Assembly (NCBI GenBank): GCA_012513605.1
Contig: JAAZBV010000102.1
Location: forward strand, 24,058-88,057
Direction of reading: 5' to 3'
DNA length: 64,000 nucleotides
DNA from: Desulfatiglans sp.
GTDB taxonomy: Bacteria; Desulfobacterota; DSM-4660; Desulfatiglandales; HGW-15
This document shows positions 37,204 through 46,141 of the stretch, in pieces. The number at the start of each line of letters is the position of its first letter. Positions within the stretch are counted from its first letter, which is position 1. The notes beneath the pieces are model-generated. The model had not been told where the DNA came from, searched no databases, and saw only the letters and a list, made by a program, of their open reading frames with translations. A program made the translations under genes and the position numbers.

Positions 37204-38136
37204 CTAGCCCGCCGGTATTGCAAGCATCTTTTCTACTGCAATCCTTGCCCTGTTGGCTGTCTCTTCTGGCACCTTCACTATGGTCTTCATCTGTTCAAGG
37301 GCCTTTACAACATCAAGGAGCCCGGTCTTTTTCATGTTCGCACAGATCATATCAGGGTCAGCAGGGATAAACTCTTTGTCCGGGTTTGCCTTTTTAAGAG
37401 GGTGAATGATACCTGTCTCTGTCCCGATTATAAACTTTTTATGAGATGAGTTTCTAATAAAGGCAATAATGCCTGAGGTACTCTTTATCTCGTCAGCGAG
37501 CGCCAGCACCTCGGGTGTGCATTCGGGGTGTGCAAGAAAAAGGGCATCAGGGTTTTTCGCCTTTACCTTTTTTACCTGTGATGGTTTCAGATTATTATGT
37601 GTGGGGCAAAATCCATTCCACCATGTTATCCGCCTCTGTGTCCTGCTTTTGGCATACTGGGCAAGATTCCTGTCGGGTGTCATGAATATCTCTTTATCAG
37701 GGTCTATACTCTCCACAACCTTTACAACGTTTGCCGAGGTGCAGCATATATCGCTTTCAGCCTTTACATCAGCAGTGGTATTTACATAACTCACAATAAC
37801 CCTGCCCGGGTTTTTCTTCTTTTCCTCTATCAACTCACGGGCAGTAATCATATCCGCCATAGGGCACCCTGCGGCAGCAACAGGCAGAAGGACTGTTTTA
37901 TTGGGTGATAATATCGACGCGGTCTCCGCCATAAAATGCACACCACAGAATACAATAACATCCTTCTCGGTCTTTGATGCCTTTATGGATAGCTCAAGCG
38001 AGTCACCACACAGGTCTGCCACATCCTGTATCTCGGCCCTCTGGTAATTGTGGGCAAGAAGGATTGCATTCTTTTCCTTTAAAAGCCCCCTTATTTTTTT
38101 CTTCAGGTCATCAATATGTTCTATGGTTGTTCCCAT
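37204..38136 (-). CDS. nadA: Quinolinate synthase A
   Basis: 310 residues. NadA condenses iminoaspartate with dihydroxyacetone phosphate in NAD biosynthesis, using an oxygen-sensitive [4Fe-4S] cluster. The cluster cysteines are in DLCGDSLEL, CCTSANVVK and HPECTPEVLALAD; LLAHNYQ (substrate loop) and the FMTPDRNLAQY motif are present. NadB and NadC are not in the window. It is convergent with mfd. Confidence 0.94.
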   Translation of the reverse strand: MGTTIEHIDDLKKKIRGLLKEKNAILLAHNYQRAEIQDVADLCGDSLELSIKASKTEKDVIVFCGVHFMAETASILSPNKTVLLPVAAAGCPMADMITARELIEEKKKNPGRVIVSYVNTTADVKAESDICCTSANVVKVVESIDPDKEIFMTPDRNLAQYAKSRTQRRITWWNGFCPTHNNLKPSQVKKVKAKNPDALFLAHPECTPEVLALADEIKSTSGIIAFIRNSSHKKFIIGTETGIIHPLKKANPDKEFIPADPDMICANMKKTGLLDVVKALEQMKTIVKVPEETANRARIAVEKMLAIPAG

Positions 38137-38364
38137 CTTAATACCCCTGATAATTCAATTTATTTTAATCCATCATATATGTTATCATTCTGGAAATCCA
38201 TACTATAGGATGAATCATTACAGGTCAAGCAAGGTTTTAGTTAGTGTTCATCCTGAAAGAGATAGTATTTAGGTGGAGCTTTCATCTGTGAGCAGATTCT
38301 TTGTTTTGAATGCCTTTTGCTGAAAGCTGAAGGCTGATAGCTTAATTTATAAGTATCGAATTAA
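38137..38364. repeat. Intergenic region with dispersed repeat, copy 3
   Basis: Non-coding. 38,271-38,346 is the third copy of the dispersed family: AGGTGGAGCTTTCA at one end, GCTGAAAGCTGAAGGCTGATAG at the other. Confidence 0.55.
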
Positions 38365-39795
38365 ATGAAATTGGGAACTGATATAGAAAAATATAAGAAC
38401 AGAGCGAAGGTGAATTACACCCCTTCCATGAAGGCATCCATAAACGACGGGATGAGCCATGCTGTCATGATGGGGTGCGGTGAAAACTATTTTGGTGTCT
38501 TCAGTATCTTTCTTAAGGCCACAACCATCCAGGTCGGCCTCATAGCCACCCTGCCGCAACTTCTCGCATCAATTATTCAGTGGGCAGGTGCAATAAACCT
38601 TGACAGGATACAGAGCAGAAGGAGTGTTGTAGCAACAGGTGCATTTATACAGGCCCTTGCATTCATCCCCATTGCGTTTCTATTTTTTCTCTTTGATATA
38701 GGGCAAATATCAGTGATGTTTCTCCTCCTGATGGTGATTATCTACTTTTGCGCGAACGGGGCTACAGTGCCAGCCTGGAACAGCCTCATAGGCGACCTCA
38801 TTCACCCGAATGTAAGGGGCCGATTTTTCGGAAAGCGCAATACCCTGACCGGGATGAATACCTTTATTGCCCTGACCCTGTCCGGGCTTATGCTCCATGT
38901 TTTTAAGAAACAGGGCTACCCGGAGTTCGGATACCTGATAATCTTTACTGTAGCATGTTTTGCCAGGCTGCTCTCAGTTTACTGGATCAGAAGATATGAT
39001 GATCCGCCGCTTTCTATCACCCCTGACCAGGTCTTTACCTTCAGACAGTTTTTAAGAAGGTCACCCTATTCCAATTTTGCCAAGTTCGTATTCTTTGTTG
39101 CCATGATTAACCTGGGGGTATCATTTTCTGCACCCTACTTTTCTTTATATATGCTCAGGGACCTGGATTATAGCTACATGGCATATACCTTTGTCATTGC
39201 TGTAGGCAATATTGCCCAGTTTCTGACATTCAGGCACTGGGGAGGCATCAGCGACAGGTTCGGCAATAAAAAGATACTTAACCTCTGCGGATGGGGCATG
39301 TCACTTGTCCCCATCATGTGGGTGGGGCCTGCCAATATATATTACTTTATTTTTATACAGATATACGGGGGGATAATCTGGTCAGGTTTTAACCTGGCCA
39401 TTGCAAATTTCCTGTTTGATGCGGTAACGCCCCCTAAAAGGGCAAGGTGTGTAGCCTACCAGGGGCTCATGAACGGCATCGCAATCTTCACAGGCTCTCT
39501 CATGGGGGGGCTTACAGCCAGCCATCTGCCTGATTCCATTAATTTCGGCCTGTTTATCTGGAGGCCTGTATCCATGCTGCTCATGGTCTTCCTGATATCA
39601 GGGGTTATAAGGTTTATAGCGGCATACATATTCCTAAAAAAATTCAGGGAGGTGAGGGAGGTAGAACCCATAAGTGAGGGCGAGCTGATATTCAGGATCA
39701 GCCATATCAAACCTATTGCAGGGGCAACATTCAGCCTCACCACAGGGCTCTTTAATCCGCAGAAAAAAAAGGCTGATAAGGATCAGGATCAGTAA
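38365..39795 (+). CDS. Major facilitator superfamily transporter
   Basis: 476 residues with about 12 hydrophobic segments. Typical MFS polar loop signatures are recognisable (for example HPNVRGRFFGKRN between helices, and GGISDRFGNKK). Substrate unknown. ATG with no strong Shine-Dalgarno. Its stop overlaps the convergent cupin gene by 7 bases. Confidence 0.8.
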   Translation: MKLGTDIEKYKNRAKVNYTPSMKASINDGMSHAVMMGCGENYFGVFSIFLKATTIQVGLIATLPQLLASIIQWAGAINLDRIQSRRSVVATGAFIQALAFIPIAFLFFLFDIGQISVMFLLLMVIIYFCANGATVPAWNSLIGDLIHPNVRGRFFGKRNTLTGMNTFIALTLSGLMLHVFKKQGYPEFGYLIIFTVACFARLLSVYWIRRYDDPPLSITPDQVFTFRQFLRRSPYSNFAKFVFFVAMINLGVSFSAPYFSLYMLRDLDYSYMAYTFVIAVGNIAQFLTFRHWGGISDRFGNKKILNLCGWGMSLVPIMWVGPANIYYFIFIQIYGGIIWSGFNLAIANFLFDAVTPPKRARCVAYQGLMNGIAIFTGSLMGGLTASHLPDSINFGLFIWRPVSMLLMVFLISGVIRFIAAYIFLKKFREVREVEPISEGELIFRISHIKPIAGATFSLTTGLFNPQKKKADKDQDQ

Positions 39796-40109
39796 AAAAA
39801 GGCAAGCCAGACAGTTTCCTCTTCTGCTGATGTCCATTCCACCCTGTGCAGGGTATGGGAAGGGATTTCTATATAATCCCCTGGCAGCATCTCAAGTATC
39901 CGGTCGCTCTCTTTAAATAGGATAGCAGCCCTCCCCCTGAGCAGGATAACAAACTCGGTCTTGTCCTGGTCATACCAGAACCCTGGAGGGGAGGCATGCC
40001 CCCTTGATATGATACGCTCAACAGCAACCCCCTTTTCAGCGCTGCCGGTGATTTTTTCTATCAGCTCATCAGGCAGATCAGAAGGGATGCCTTTATAAAT
40101 ATTATTCAT
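39789..40109 (-). CDS. Cupin-domain protein
   Basis: 106 residues. One cupin barrel: PPGFWYDQDKTEFVILLRGRAAI, EMLPGDYIEIPSHTLHRVEWT. The first histidine of the usual motif 1 is replaced, so metal binding is weakened; the second motif (PSHTLHRV) is intact. Function unknown. The ATG at 40,109 is preferred because the translated homology starts there (MNNIYKGIPSDLP); a start at 40,130 is possible, with a GGAGG inside its first codons. Confidence 0.75.
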   Translation of the reverse strand: MNNIYKGIPSDLPDELIEKITGSAEKGVAVERIISRGHASPPGFWYDQDKTEFVILLRGRAAILFKESDRILEMLPGDYIEIPSHTLHRVEWTSAEEETVWLAFFY

Positions 40110-40460
40110 GAAATATATTGTGCCCTCCATCAGAGATGGTTACACTATCATTTTTCAGGACAAATTCCAAACATGAACTAGCTGTTAATCTGATCAAGTA
40201 AGGTAAAAAGGCTTTATTCAGGAGTAACAGCCTTTAAAAATATGGTAACTCCATATGGGTGCCCGTTTTTATATTGCTTGACAATTCACCCTCCTTTTTC
40301 TAAAAACTCCGGGTAAAATTTAATTTGCATACCATTATTGATCTTGCCTAACGTATTGAAATAAAACTATCTTTCAGTATGCGGCATTTTTAATAAATCG
40401 GGGGTTAAAGAAATATTTTACCAGCGAGTGCCCTGGTCTAGTATTTTTTAAGGAAACATA
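40110..40460. promoter_or_regulatory. Leader and candidate promoter of the cytochrome-rnf operon
   Basis: 350 bases without a gene. TTGACA at 40,278-40,283 with TAAAAA at 40,301-40,306 (17-base spacer) would start a transcript about 150 bases ahead of the cytochrome gene. An AAAGGCT...AGCCTTT hairpin near 40,208-40,236 lies upstream of it. Confidence 0.4.
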
Positions 40461-40847
40461 ATGAATCGAAAAACAGAAAAATATATAGCCTTTTGCGCAG
40501 GAGCAGTTCTTTTTTGTGTCGGGGTGGTATCTTATGCCGCATTCCCTAAAATAATTATGGAGAGGCCTGTCAGGATCATGTTTCAGACAAGTGGAGGGAA
40601 TGTGCTCTTTTCACATAATGTACATGCGGATAAGGAAAACTACGGGCTTGACTGTGCTGACTGCCATCCTGCATGGAGCAACGATGAGGCTGAAAGGCCA
40701 GGTTCATGTTCAGGATGTCATAATGTTAAAAGTACTGAAGATGGGATGCTCAAGCGGTCAGATGCCCTTCATACCCTGTGCAGGGGATGTCATGAAGAGG
40801 GCGGGCACGGGCCTGTTGAAAAGTGCACGGACTGCCATGTCCTTTAA
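40461..40847 (+). CDS. Exported tetraheme cytochrome c (c3-like) of the Rnf operon
   Basis: 128 residues. Signal peptide at residues 1 to about 27, then four heme-binding motifs CADCH, CSGCH, CRGCH and CTDCH, with extra histidines (FSHNVH, HTL, GGHGP) as likely bis-His axial ligands, the class-III pattern. It is periplasmic. GGAAA precedes the ATG. It lies 48 bases ahead of rnfC on the same strand and is probably the first gene of that operon, so it may pass electrons between the Rnf complex and periplasmic carriers, as a multiheme cytochrome does in some methanogen and bacterial Rnf systems. Confidence 0.85.
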   Translation: MNRKTEKYIAFCAGAVLFCVGVVSYAAFPKIIMERPVRIMFQTSGGNVLFSHNVHADKENYGLDCADCHPAWSNDEAERPGSCSGCHNVKSTEDGMLKRSDALHTLCRGCHEEGGHGPVEKCTDCHVL

Positions 40848-40895
40848 GGAGAGAGGTTCAAGGCAGGTTGTTTTACTGTTGTGCAGGAGGAAGAG

Positions 40896-42176
40896 ATGAT
40901 TAAGAAACCATTTTTCAGCATGGGTGCCCCCCGGCTTAAATATCCGGTTGTAAAAAGACCTGATCCAGGTTTTGACAGCATTCCATTACCTGAAAGGGTG
41001 ACTGTTTATATAAAAAGGCCCTTGTCACCTGCTGTTGAAGGGTTAATCCAGGCTGGGGAGAGGGTAAAGACAGGCAGCAGGCTCTTTTTTGATGATGAGG
41101 GCTCCTGTTTCCTTTCGCCAGTCACCGGCACCATAGCATCCCTGGATGAATTTGCCGGTTATATGGATACCAGATATACATCTGTCACAATTGAAACAGC
41201 ATCAGATGAAGAGGTACATGAAGACATAAAGGGACTTTCCAGTGTATTTTCTCCTGAAAATGCCGCAGCCTTTCTTGCGGATCTGCCCGGCTCTCCTGAT
41301 TTCAAATCCTTTTTAAAGAGGAAGGAGCCCTATGAGGCTATTATTGTTGAGGGGGTTGATGACGATCTCCTAATAAGGGTGAATCAGGCGGTCCTTGAAG
41401 GGGAGCTTAAGGATGTGCTTGAAGGGATTCAAATACTCAAAAAGCTTACCGGTGTTGAACAGGTATATATTTCAGCGCTACCCTCTTCTTCATTAAGGAT
41501 GAAATCCGGTGATGTTGATGTAATTGAAGTCAGTGAACAGTATCCATCTGCTCTTCCTGAGATGATTATGAAAAATAAACTCAAGAGGGTCGTTCCTGCC
41601 GGTAAAAAATGCAGTGATTCAGGTGTTGGCTTTATTAAGGCAGAGGCTGTAGCCTCACTTGCGAAGTTAATAAATAAAGGCGAGGTACCTGTCTATAAGG
41701 TGGTTACAGTTATTGATAAAAAGGGCTCAGCCAGGAACCTCAGGGTAAGGATCGGAACAAAGGTTTGTGATATATTAAGTCACCTTGGGATAAGCACCTC
41801 TTATGGAGACAGGATAATCGCGGGCGGCCCCATGAGGGGAAAAAGCATCTATTCGGAAGATATGCCTGTGCTGTGGGATACAGATGCCATCATGGTTCAG
41901 CCTGGCAGAGAAATAACACCATGTCATGACACACCATGCATAAACTGCGGCGAATGTGTGCGCGCATGCCCTGCAAATATCCCTGTTAATATGCTTATAA
42001 GACTTCTGGAAAACAGGCTTTATGAGATGGCGGTCAGTGAGTATGATCTTCTTTCATGCATAGAATGCGGTCTATGCTCTTATGTCTGCGTGGCGAGGAT
42101 CCCCCTCTTTCAATATATAATGCTGGGTAAAAACGAATACCTCAAACTGAAGAGCTCGGAGGGATCCAATGTTTAA
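40896..42176 (+). CDS. rnfC: Electron transport complex subunit RnfC
   Basis: 426 residues. Fe-S subunit that accepts electrons at the cytoplasmic face: two [4Fe-4S] motifs, CINCGECVRACPANIP and CIECGLCSYVCVARIP, near the C terminus, an NADH/FMN-binding-like GGPMRGKSIYSEDMPV segment before them, and the N-terminal barrel-sandwich region. The ATG at 40,896 has AGGAGG five bases upstream; a GTG at 40,881 is less likely. Overlaps rnfD by eight bases. Confidence 0.93.
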   Translation: MIKKPFFSMGAPRLKYPVVKRPDPGFDSIPLPERVTVYIKRPLSPAVEGLIQAGERVKTGSRLFFDDEGSCFLSPVTGTIASLDEFAGYMDTRYTSVTIETASDEEVHEDIKGLSSVFSPENAAAFLADLPGSPDFKSFLKRKEPYEAIIVEGVDDDLLIRVNQAVLEGELKDVLEGIQILKKLTGVEQVYISALPSSSLRMKSGDVDVIEVSEQYPSALPEMIMKNKLKRVVPAGKKCSDSGVGFIKAEAVASLAKLINKGEVPVYKVVTVIDKKGSARNLRVRIGTKVCDILSHLGISTSYGDRIIAGGPMRGKSIYSEDMPVLWDTDAIMVQPGREITPCHDTPCINCGECVRACPANIPVNMLIRLLENRLYEMAVSEYDLLSCIECGLCSYVCVARIPLFQYIMLGKNEYLKLKSSEGSNV

Positions 42177-43137
42177 GCAGAAGCTGTTCGTAAGCTCTCA
42201 TGCCCCTTTTTTCCATAACGGTGCAAGCGTAAGAGGAAGAAGCTTTAATACCATACTCGCGGCACTGCCCGCCATTTTTATGGGGATATATCAATATGGC
42301 CTGCCCGCTGTTGCTGTTATTGCCCTCTCAATTTCATCTGCATTGATCTGGGAACTAATAATGAACCTTGCCATGAAAAGGGATATCAGCATAGGTGATG
42401 GAAATGCAGCAGTAATCGGCCTTATCTTTGCGATGATGATGCCTGCAACAACCCCCTGGTGGGCGGTTATTACAGGCACCTTTATAGCCATTGTTATAGG
42501 TAAACAGATATGGGGCGGGATAGGCTGTAATCCACTGAACCCGGCCCTTGTGGCTATTGCGATTATTACTATTGCATGGAAGGGACTTACAGATTTTGAT
42601 CAGGCCCTTGTAGATTACAATCTGGGGTTCAGCATGATTTACCCCCTTGGGGAGCTCAAACGTTTCGGGGCATCAATGGTAACCAATAACGAAATAAAAG
42701 GGCTATTTATGGGCATGCAGGCGGGAGGTATAGGCTCAACCTTTGGCCTTGGCCTTGTTATAGGCGGGGTTTACCTGCTGATACGCGGGATAACAAGATG
42801 GGAGATATCCATCTCTTTTCTACTTGGTATATACCTTACCGCCCTGATTTTTCACCATGCTGATCCTTTAAAATATGCTGACCCCATGTTTCATATTGTT
42901 ACAGGGTATACGCTCCTTGGGGCATTTTTTCTCATCACCGAGGATTCATCATCACCTGTGAATTTCATCCCGATGATTTTATTTGGTATTATGGCAGGGG
43001 TGATGACTGTGCTGATCAGAAATATAGGCGCATATGCGGATGGTACTGTTTTCGCTATACTGCTTATGAATGTGGCCAACCCCCTGCTTGACAAGATCAG
43101 GCCAGCGGCGCTTGGAAAGGGGGGTGTGAATGCGTGA
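42169..43137 (+). CDS. rnfD: Electron transport complex subunit RnfD
   Basis: 322 residues, many membrane helices. RnfD carries a covalent FMN on a threonine; Thr191 in the GGIGSTFGLG segment is the best candidate. SSHAPFFHNGASVRG at the N terminus and IGCNPLNPALVA are typical. Eight-base overlaps at both ends (with rnfC and rnfG) indicate tight translational coupling. Confidence 0.92.
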   Translation: MFKQKLFVSSHAPFFHNGASVRGRSFNTILAALPAIFMGIYQYGLPAVAVIALSISSALIWELIMNLAMKRDISIGDGNAAVIGLIFAMMMPATTPWWAVITGTFIAIVIGKQIWGGIGCNPLNPALVAIAIITIAWKGLTDFDQALVDYNLGFSMIYPLGELKRFGASMVTNNEIKGLFMGMQAGGIGSTFGLGLVIGGVYLLIRGITRWEISISFLLGIYLTALIFHHADPLKYADPMFHIVTGYTLLGAFFLITEDSSSPVNFIPMILFGIMAGVMTVLIRNIGAYADGTVFAILLMNVANPLLDKIRPAALGKGGVNA

Positions 43138-43714
43138 TGTAATAAAACTCTTTCTGATAGTGACCATTTTCAGCGCCGTATCAGGCTGGGCCCTTGCCAC
43201 AGTCAGAAACCTCACGGCAGAAAGGGTAGAGATACAACAGCTTACCTATATAAAAGGCCCTGCCCTTAAAGAGATACTGGCCGGTAGCACAAACGATCCG
43301 ATTACTGACAGGCTCAAGGTGCCTGATGGCAAAAAACAGATTGATGTCTTTACCGGTGTGTTTGACAGCAGAAAAAACACTGTTGCCTTTGAGGTGACAG
43401 GTAAGGGCTATGGCGGGAATATCGGTATTATGGTGGCCTTTAATATAGAAACTGACGAACTGGCAGGGATTGGGGTAACTACCCACAGTGAGACCCCTGG
43501 CCTTGGTGCGCGCGCCAAAACAGAGCCATCTTTCCGTGCACAGTTTAAGGGTATATCGATTAATAAACCTGTTAAGGTCAGGCCCGAAGGCGGGGATATA
43601 GATGCCCTGAGTGGCGCTACTGTTACATCAAAAGGTGTATGCTCCGGGGTTAACAATTCCATAGAGATATATAAAAGAGTTAAAAGCGAGATACTGAAGA
43701 ATATTAAAGGGTAG
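43130..43714 (+). CDS. rnfG: Electron transport complex subunit RnfG
   Basis: 194 residues. One N-terminal membrane helix and a periplasmic FMN domain. SGATVTSKGV at residues 161-170 is the flavinylation motif (covalent FMN on the second threonine, by ApbE). HSETPGLGA is the second conserved site. It is electron carrier between RnfD and the membrane core. Confidence 0.93.
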   Translation: MRDVIKLFLIVTIFSAVSGWALATVRNLTAERVEIQQLTYIKGPALKEILAGSTNDPITDRLKVPDGKKQIDVFTGVFDSRKNTVAFEVTGKGYGGNIGIMVAFNIETDELAGIGVTTHSETPGLGARAKTEPSFRAQFKGISINKPVKVRPEGGDIDALSGATVTSKGVCSGVNNSIEIYKRVKSEILKNIKG

Positions 43715-43735
43715 GCAGGCAGGGAGAAAAGAGTC

Positions 43736-44350
43736 ATGGCAAAGAGTTTTGTTCAGGAGTTTACAAAGGGTTTATGGGCGGAGATCCCCCCATTCAGGCT
43801 TGTGTTAGGGTTGTGTCCTACCCTTGCGCTTACAAAAAGCCTTGAAAACGGGATAGGCATGGGGGTTGCCTTTACCTTTGTCCTGATCCTCTCAAATATT
43901 CTTATTTCCATGCTCAGGAATGTGATCCCCAAACAGGTAAGGCTTTCATGCTACATAATAGTCATTGCAACATTTGTTACTATTGTTGAACTGCTTATGC
44001 AGGCATATGCATTTCCTCTCTATCAAAAACTGGGTATTTTTATACCTCTTATTGTTGTTAACTGCATAGTCCTGGGAAGGGCAGAGGCATTTGCAGCAAA
44101 GAACAGGGTTATGCTCTCTATAGCTGACGCGCTTGGCATGGGTATCGGTTATACACTGGCCCTTGGTGCACTCGCTGCCTTCAGGGAGATCTTCGGTGCA
44201 GGGACCTTGACATTCCCATTTATCAATTATTCAATACATAATGTACTCGGGGCATCATATAAACCATTTGTCTTTCTGGTAGAGGCGCCCGGCGCATTTG
44301 TGTGCCTGGGGCTCATGCTCTGTGTAATGAACATGCTTGGCAGGAAGTAA
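43736..44350 (+). CDS. rnfE: Electron transport complex subunit RnfE
   Basis: 204 residues, six membrane helices. FRLVLGLCPTLALTKSLENGIGMG at the N terminus and VNCIVLGRAEAFAAKN in the middle are the family signatures; the cysteines in these motifs coordinate the membrane Fe-S cluster shared with RnfA. It ends 25 bases before rnfA. Confidence 0.93.
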   Translation: MAKSFVQEFTKGLWAEIPPFRLVLGLCPTLALTKSLENGIGMGVAFTFVLILSNILISMLRNVIPKQVRLSCYIIVIATFVTIVELLMQAYAFPLYQKLGIFIPLIVVNCIVLGRAEAFAAKNRVMLSIADALGMGIGYTLALGALAAFREIFGAGTLTFPFINYSIHNVLGASYKPFVFLVEAPGAFVCLGLMLCVMNMLGRK

Positions 44351-44375
44351 ATGAAAAAGGGCTAAGGAGAATCAA

Positions 44376-44951
44376 ATGGGTGATTATTTTTTACTGGCAA
44401 TAAGCTGCATATTTGTAAATAACATACTTCTGGCCCAGTACCTTGGTAACTGTCCCTTTCTTGGTGTTTCAAAAAAGATGGAAACAGCAACAGGAATGGC
44501 AATGGCTGTTATTTTTGTGCTGGTGTTGGCCGGGTCAATTACCTGGGCCATCAGCCATTTTATCCTTAAACCTTTTGACCTGGAATATCTTCAGACATTA
44601 TCATTTATCCTGGTTATTGCATCCCTTGTATCCTTTGTTGAGCTGTTTTTAAAGAAATCCATTCCTGCCCTCTATTCAGGTCTGGGTATATTCCTGCCTC
44701 TTATCACAACCAACTGTGCGGTAATGGGTGTATGCCTTATCAACATTAAAGAAGATTACAGCTTTCTTCAGACCCTGGTCTCATCCTTTACATACCCTGC
44801 GGGTTTCGGGCTTGCGCTTGTCCTCTATGCGGGCCTTCGTGAACGTATTCTGCTTGCAAGGGTACCAAAACCCCTGCAGGATACCGCCATAGGTCTTGTA
44901 GGGGCAGGCATGATGTCACTTGCCTTTATGGCCTTCAAGGGGATGGCATAG
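44376..44951 (+). CDS. rnfA: Electron transport complex subunit RnfA
   Basis: 191 residues, six membrane helices, homologous to RnfE. FVNNILLAQYLGNCPFLGVSKKMET at the N terminus and LITTNCAVMGVCLIN in the middle carry the conserved cysteines. In most rnf operons rnfB follows; here the next gene is convergent, and no rnfB is seen in the window. Confidence 0.93.
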   Translation: MGDYFLLAISCIFVNNILLAQYLGNCPFLGVSKKMETATGMAMAVIFVLVLAGSITWAISHFILKPFDLEYLQTLSFILVIASLVSFVELFLKKSIPALYSGLGIFLPLITTNCAVMGVCLINIKEDYSFLQTLVSSFTYPAGFGLALVLYAGLRERILLARVPKPLQDTAIGLVGAGMMSLAFMAFKGMA

Positions 44952-44995
44952 ACAGTATGACAGATATATTTTTCCCCACTAGATAGTTTAATCTC

Positions 44996-45466
44996 TTAAA
45001 CGAGGGAGCAAGGGTTATCACCTGAAGATCGTTCAGGCGCATTCGATACGATTCTTGTCATATGAGGGATATATTTATCCCTGGTATCTTTTCTCCTGTC
45101 AATTAACTTCAGGATAATAAATGAGATAAAAAGAAAAATGGCGCCTGTAATAATTGCGGTTAAGGATGGGTCTGTGTGCAAAAGAGTTGAAAGGTAGTTG
45201 CCCATGAAGGCCCCTGCCATGAGTGACGCAACAGGGAAGATATATATCATGAGAGAGAGCGCTATGAATGTGCCTTCTGGTACACTCACCTCAACAAGGT
45301 CGCCCACCTCTGCATTAAGGCTGTTTTTTACCTCAATGACCATGTTCTTTTCAGGGACACTGCATGAATCCTTTGATGTACAGTGGTTGCATGCGCTGCT
45401 TTTTACCACCTTTATGAGTGCGCTGCCCCTTTTTATTCTTTCTACCAGCCCCTGTTCTGAAATCAT
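44996..45466 (-). CDS. rseC: RseC/MucC-family SoxR-reducing protein
   Basis: 156 residues. N-terminal cysteine cluster (SACNHCTSKDSCSVPEK), a NSLNAEVGDLVEVSVPEG segment, then two membrane helices. RseC-type proteins work with the Rnf complex to reduce SoxR in enterobacteria, or are coupled to alternative sigma regulators; here the Rnf neighbourhood suggests an Rnf-associated redox role. AAGGAAG lies before the ATG. Confidence 0.85.
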   Translation of the reverse strand: MISEQGLVERIKRGSALIKVVKSSACNHCTSKDSCSVPEKNMVIEVKNSLNAEVGDLVEVSVPEGTFIALSLMIYIFPVASLMAGAFMGNYLSTLLHTDPSLTAIITGAIFLFISFIILKLIDRRKDTRDKYIPHMTRIVSNAPERSSGDNPCSLV

Positions 45467-45686
45467 GGTTATCTTCCTTTATTATCAATTCAGGTAGCAT
45501 ATTCATGTAAAAACCTGTCAAAGTCAAGGTAATGGTATCTATTTGTGACCGGTATTTATATAGAGACAAGGCATGCCTCTACAAGGTTGTTTATAATCCT
45601 CCATATTAATACAATTTCTTTTGGACACTAAAGAAAAATTATTTTACTATTAAACCAACTTGATAGACCTTATAAAGGAGACCAAA

Positions 45687-46124
45687 ATGTCAAAGCCAGT
45701 GTATATACAATCATTCCGGTACAAAACGATTTATTTTGTCATCTTCTTTTTTATTCTTCAGTTTTTTTCTGTTTCTGCCCTTTATGCCGCCGAAAAGAGG
45801 GCAATAGGCGAAGGCGAAAAGAATAATATCTTTAACCTCTATGACGTTGAACGTGGAAAGGTCAATAAAGAGGGTAATGTTTATAATCAGCATGGCAGCA
45901 TACTGGGCTTTGTTGATGAAGAGGGGATAATCTACAACATAAGTAAAATCAAAATTGGTAAGGTGGAACCGGATGGAGCCATCCTGAATCAGTCTGATAC
46001 TAAACTTGGATCTGTAAATGAAAATGGAGAAATATTTAATGTTAGCTCAAGAAAGATAGGCCAGGTTAAGGATATAAATGATATAAAGCTGATTGGCGGT
46101 GCTGCGCGCCTGATATTTTTCTAG
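45687..46124 (+). CDS. Exported beta-flower-like repeat protein
   Basis: 145 residues from the ATG with AAAGGAG upstream (an open extension to 45,660 is ignored). Signal peptide (YFVIFFFILQFFSVSALYA), then four to five short repeats of the form G-x-V-x-x-x-G-x-I-x-N (GKVNKEGNVYN, GFVDEEGIIYN, GKVEPDGAILN, GSVNENGEIFN), which fold-predict as a small beta-flower. Function unknown. It precedes murI by only 17 bases and may share its transcript. Confidence 0.65.
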   Translation: MSKPVYIQSFRYKTIYFVIFFFILQFFSVSALYAAEKRAIGEGEKNNIFNLYDVERGKVNKEGNVYNQHGSILGFVDEEGIIYNISKIKIGKVEPDGAILNQSDTKLGSVNENGEIFNVSSRKIGQVKDINDIKLIGGAARLIFF

Positions 46125-46141
46125 TAAAGCCGCAAAATATT

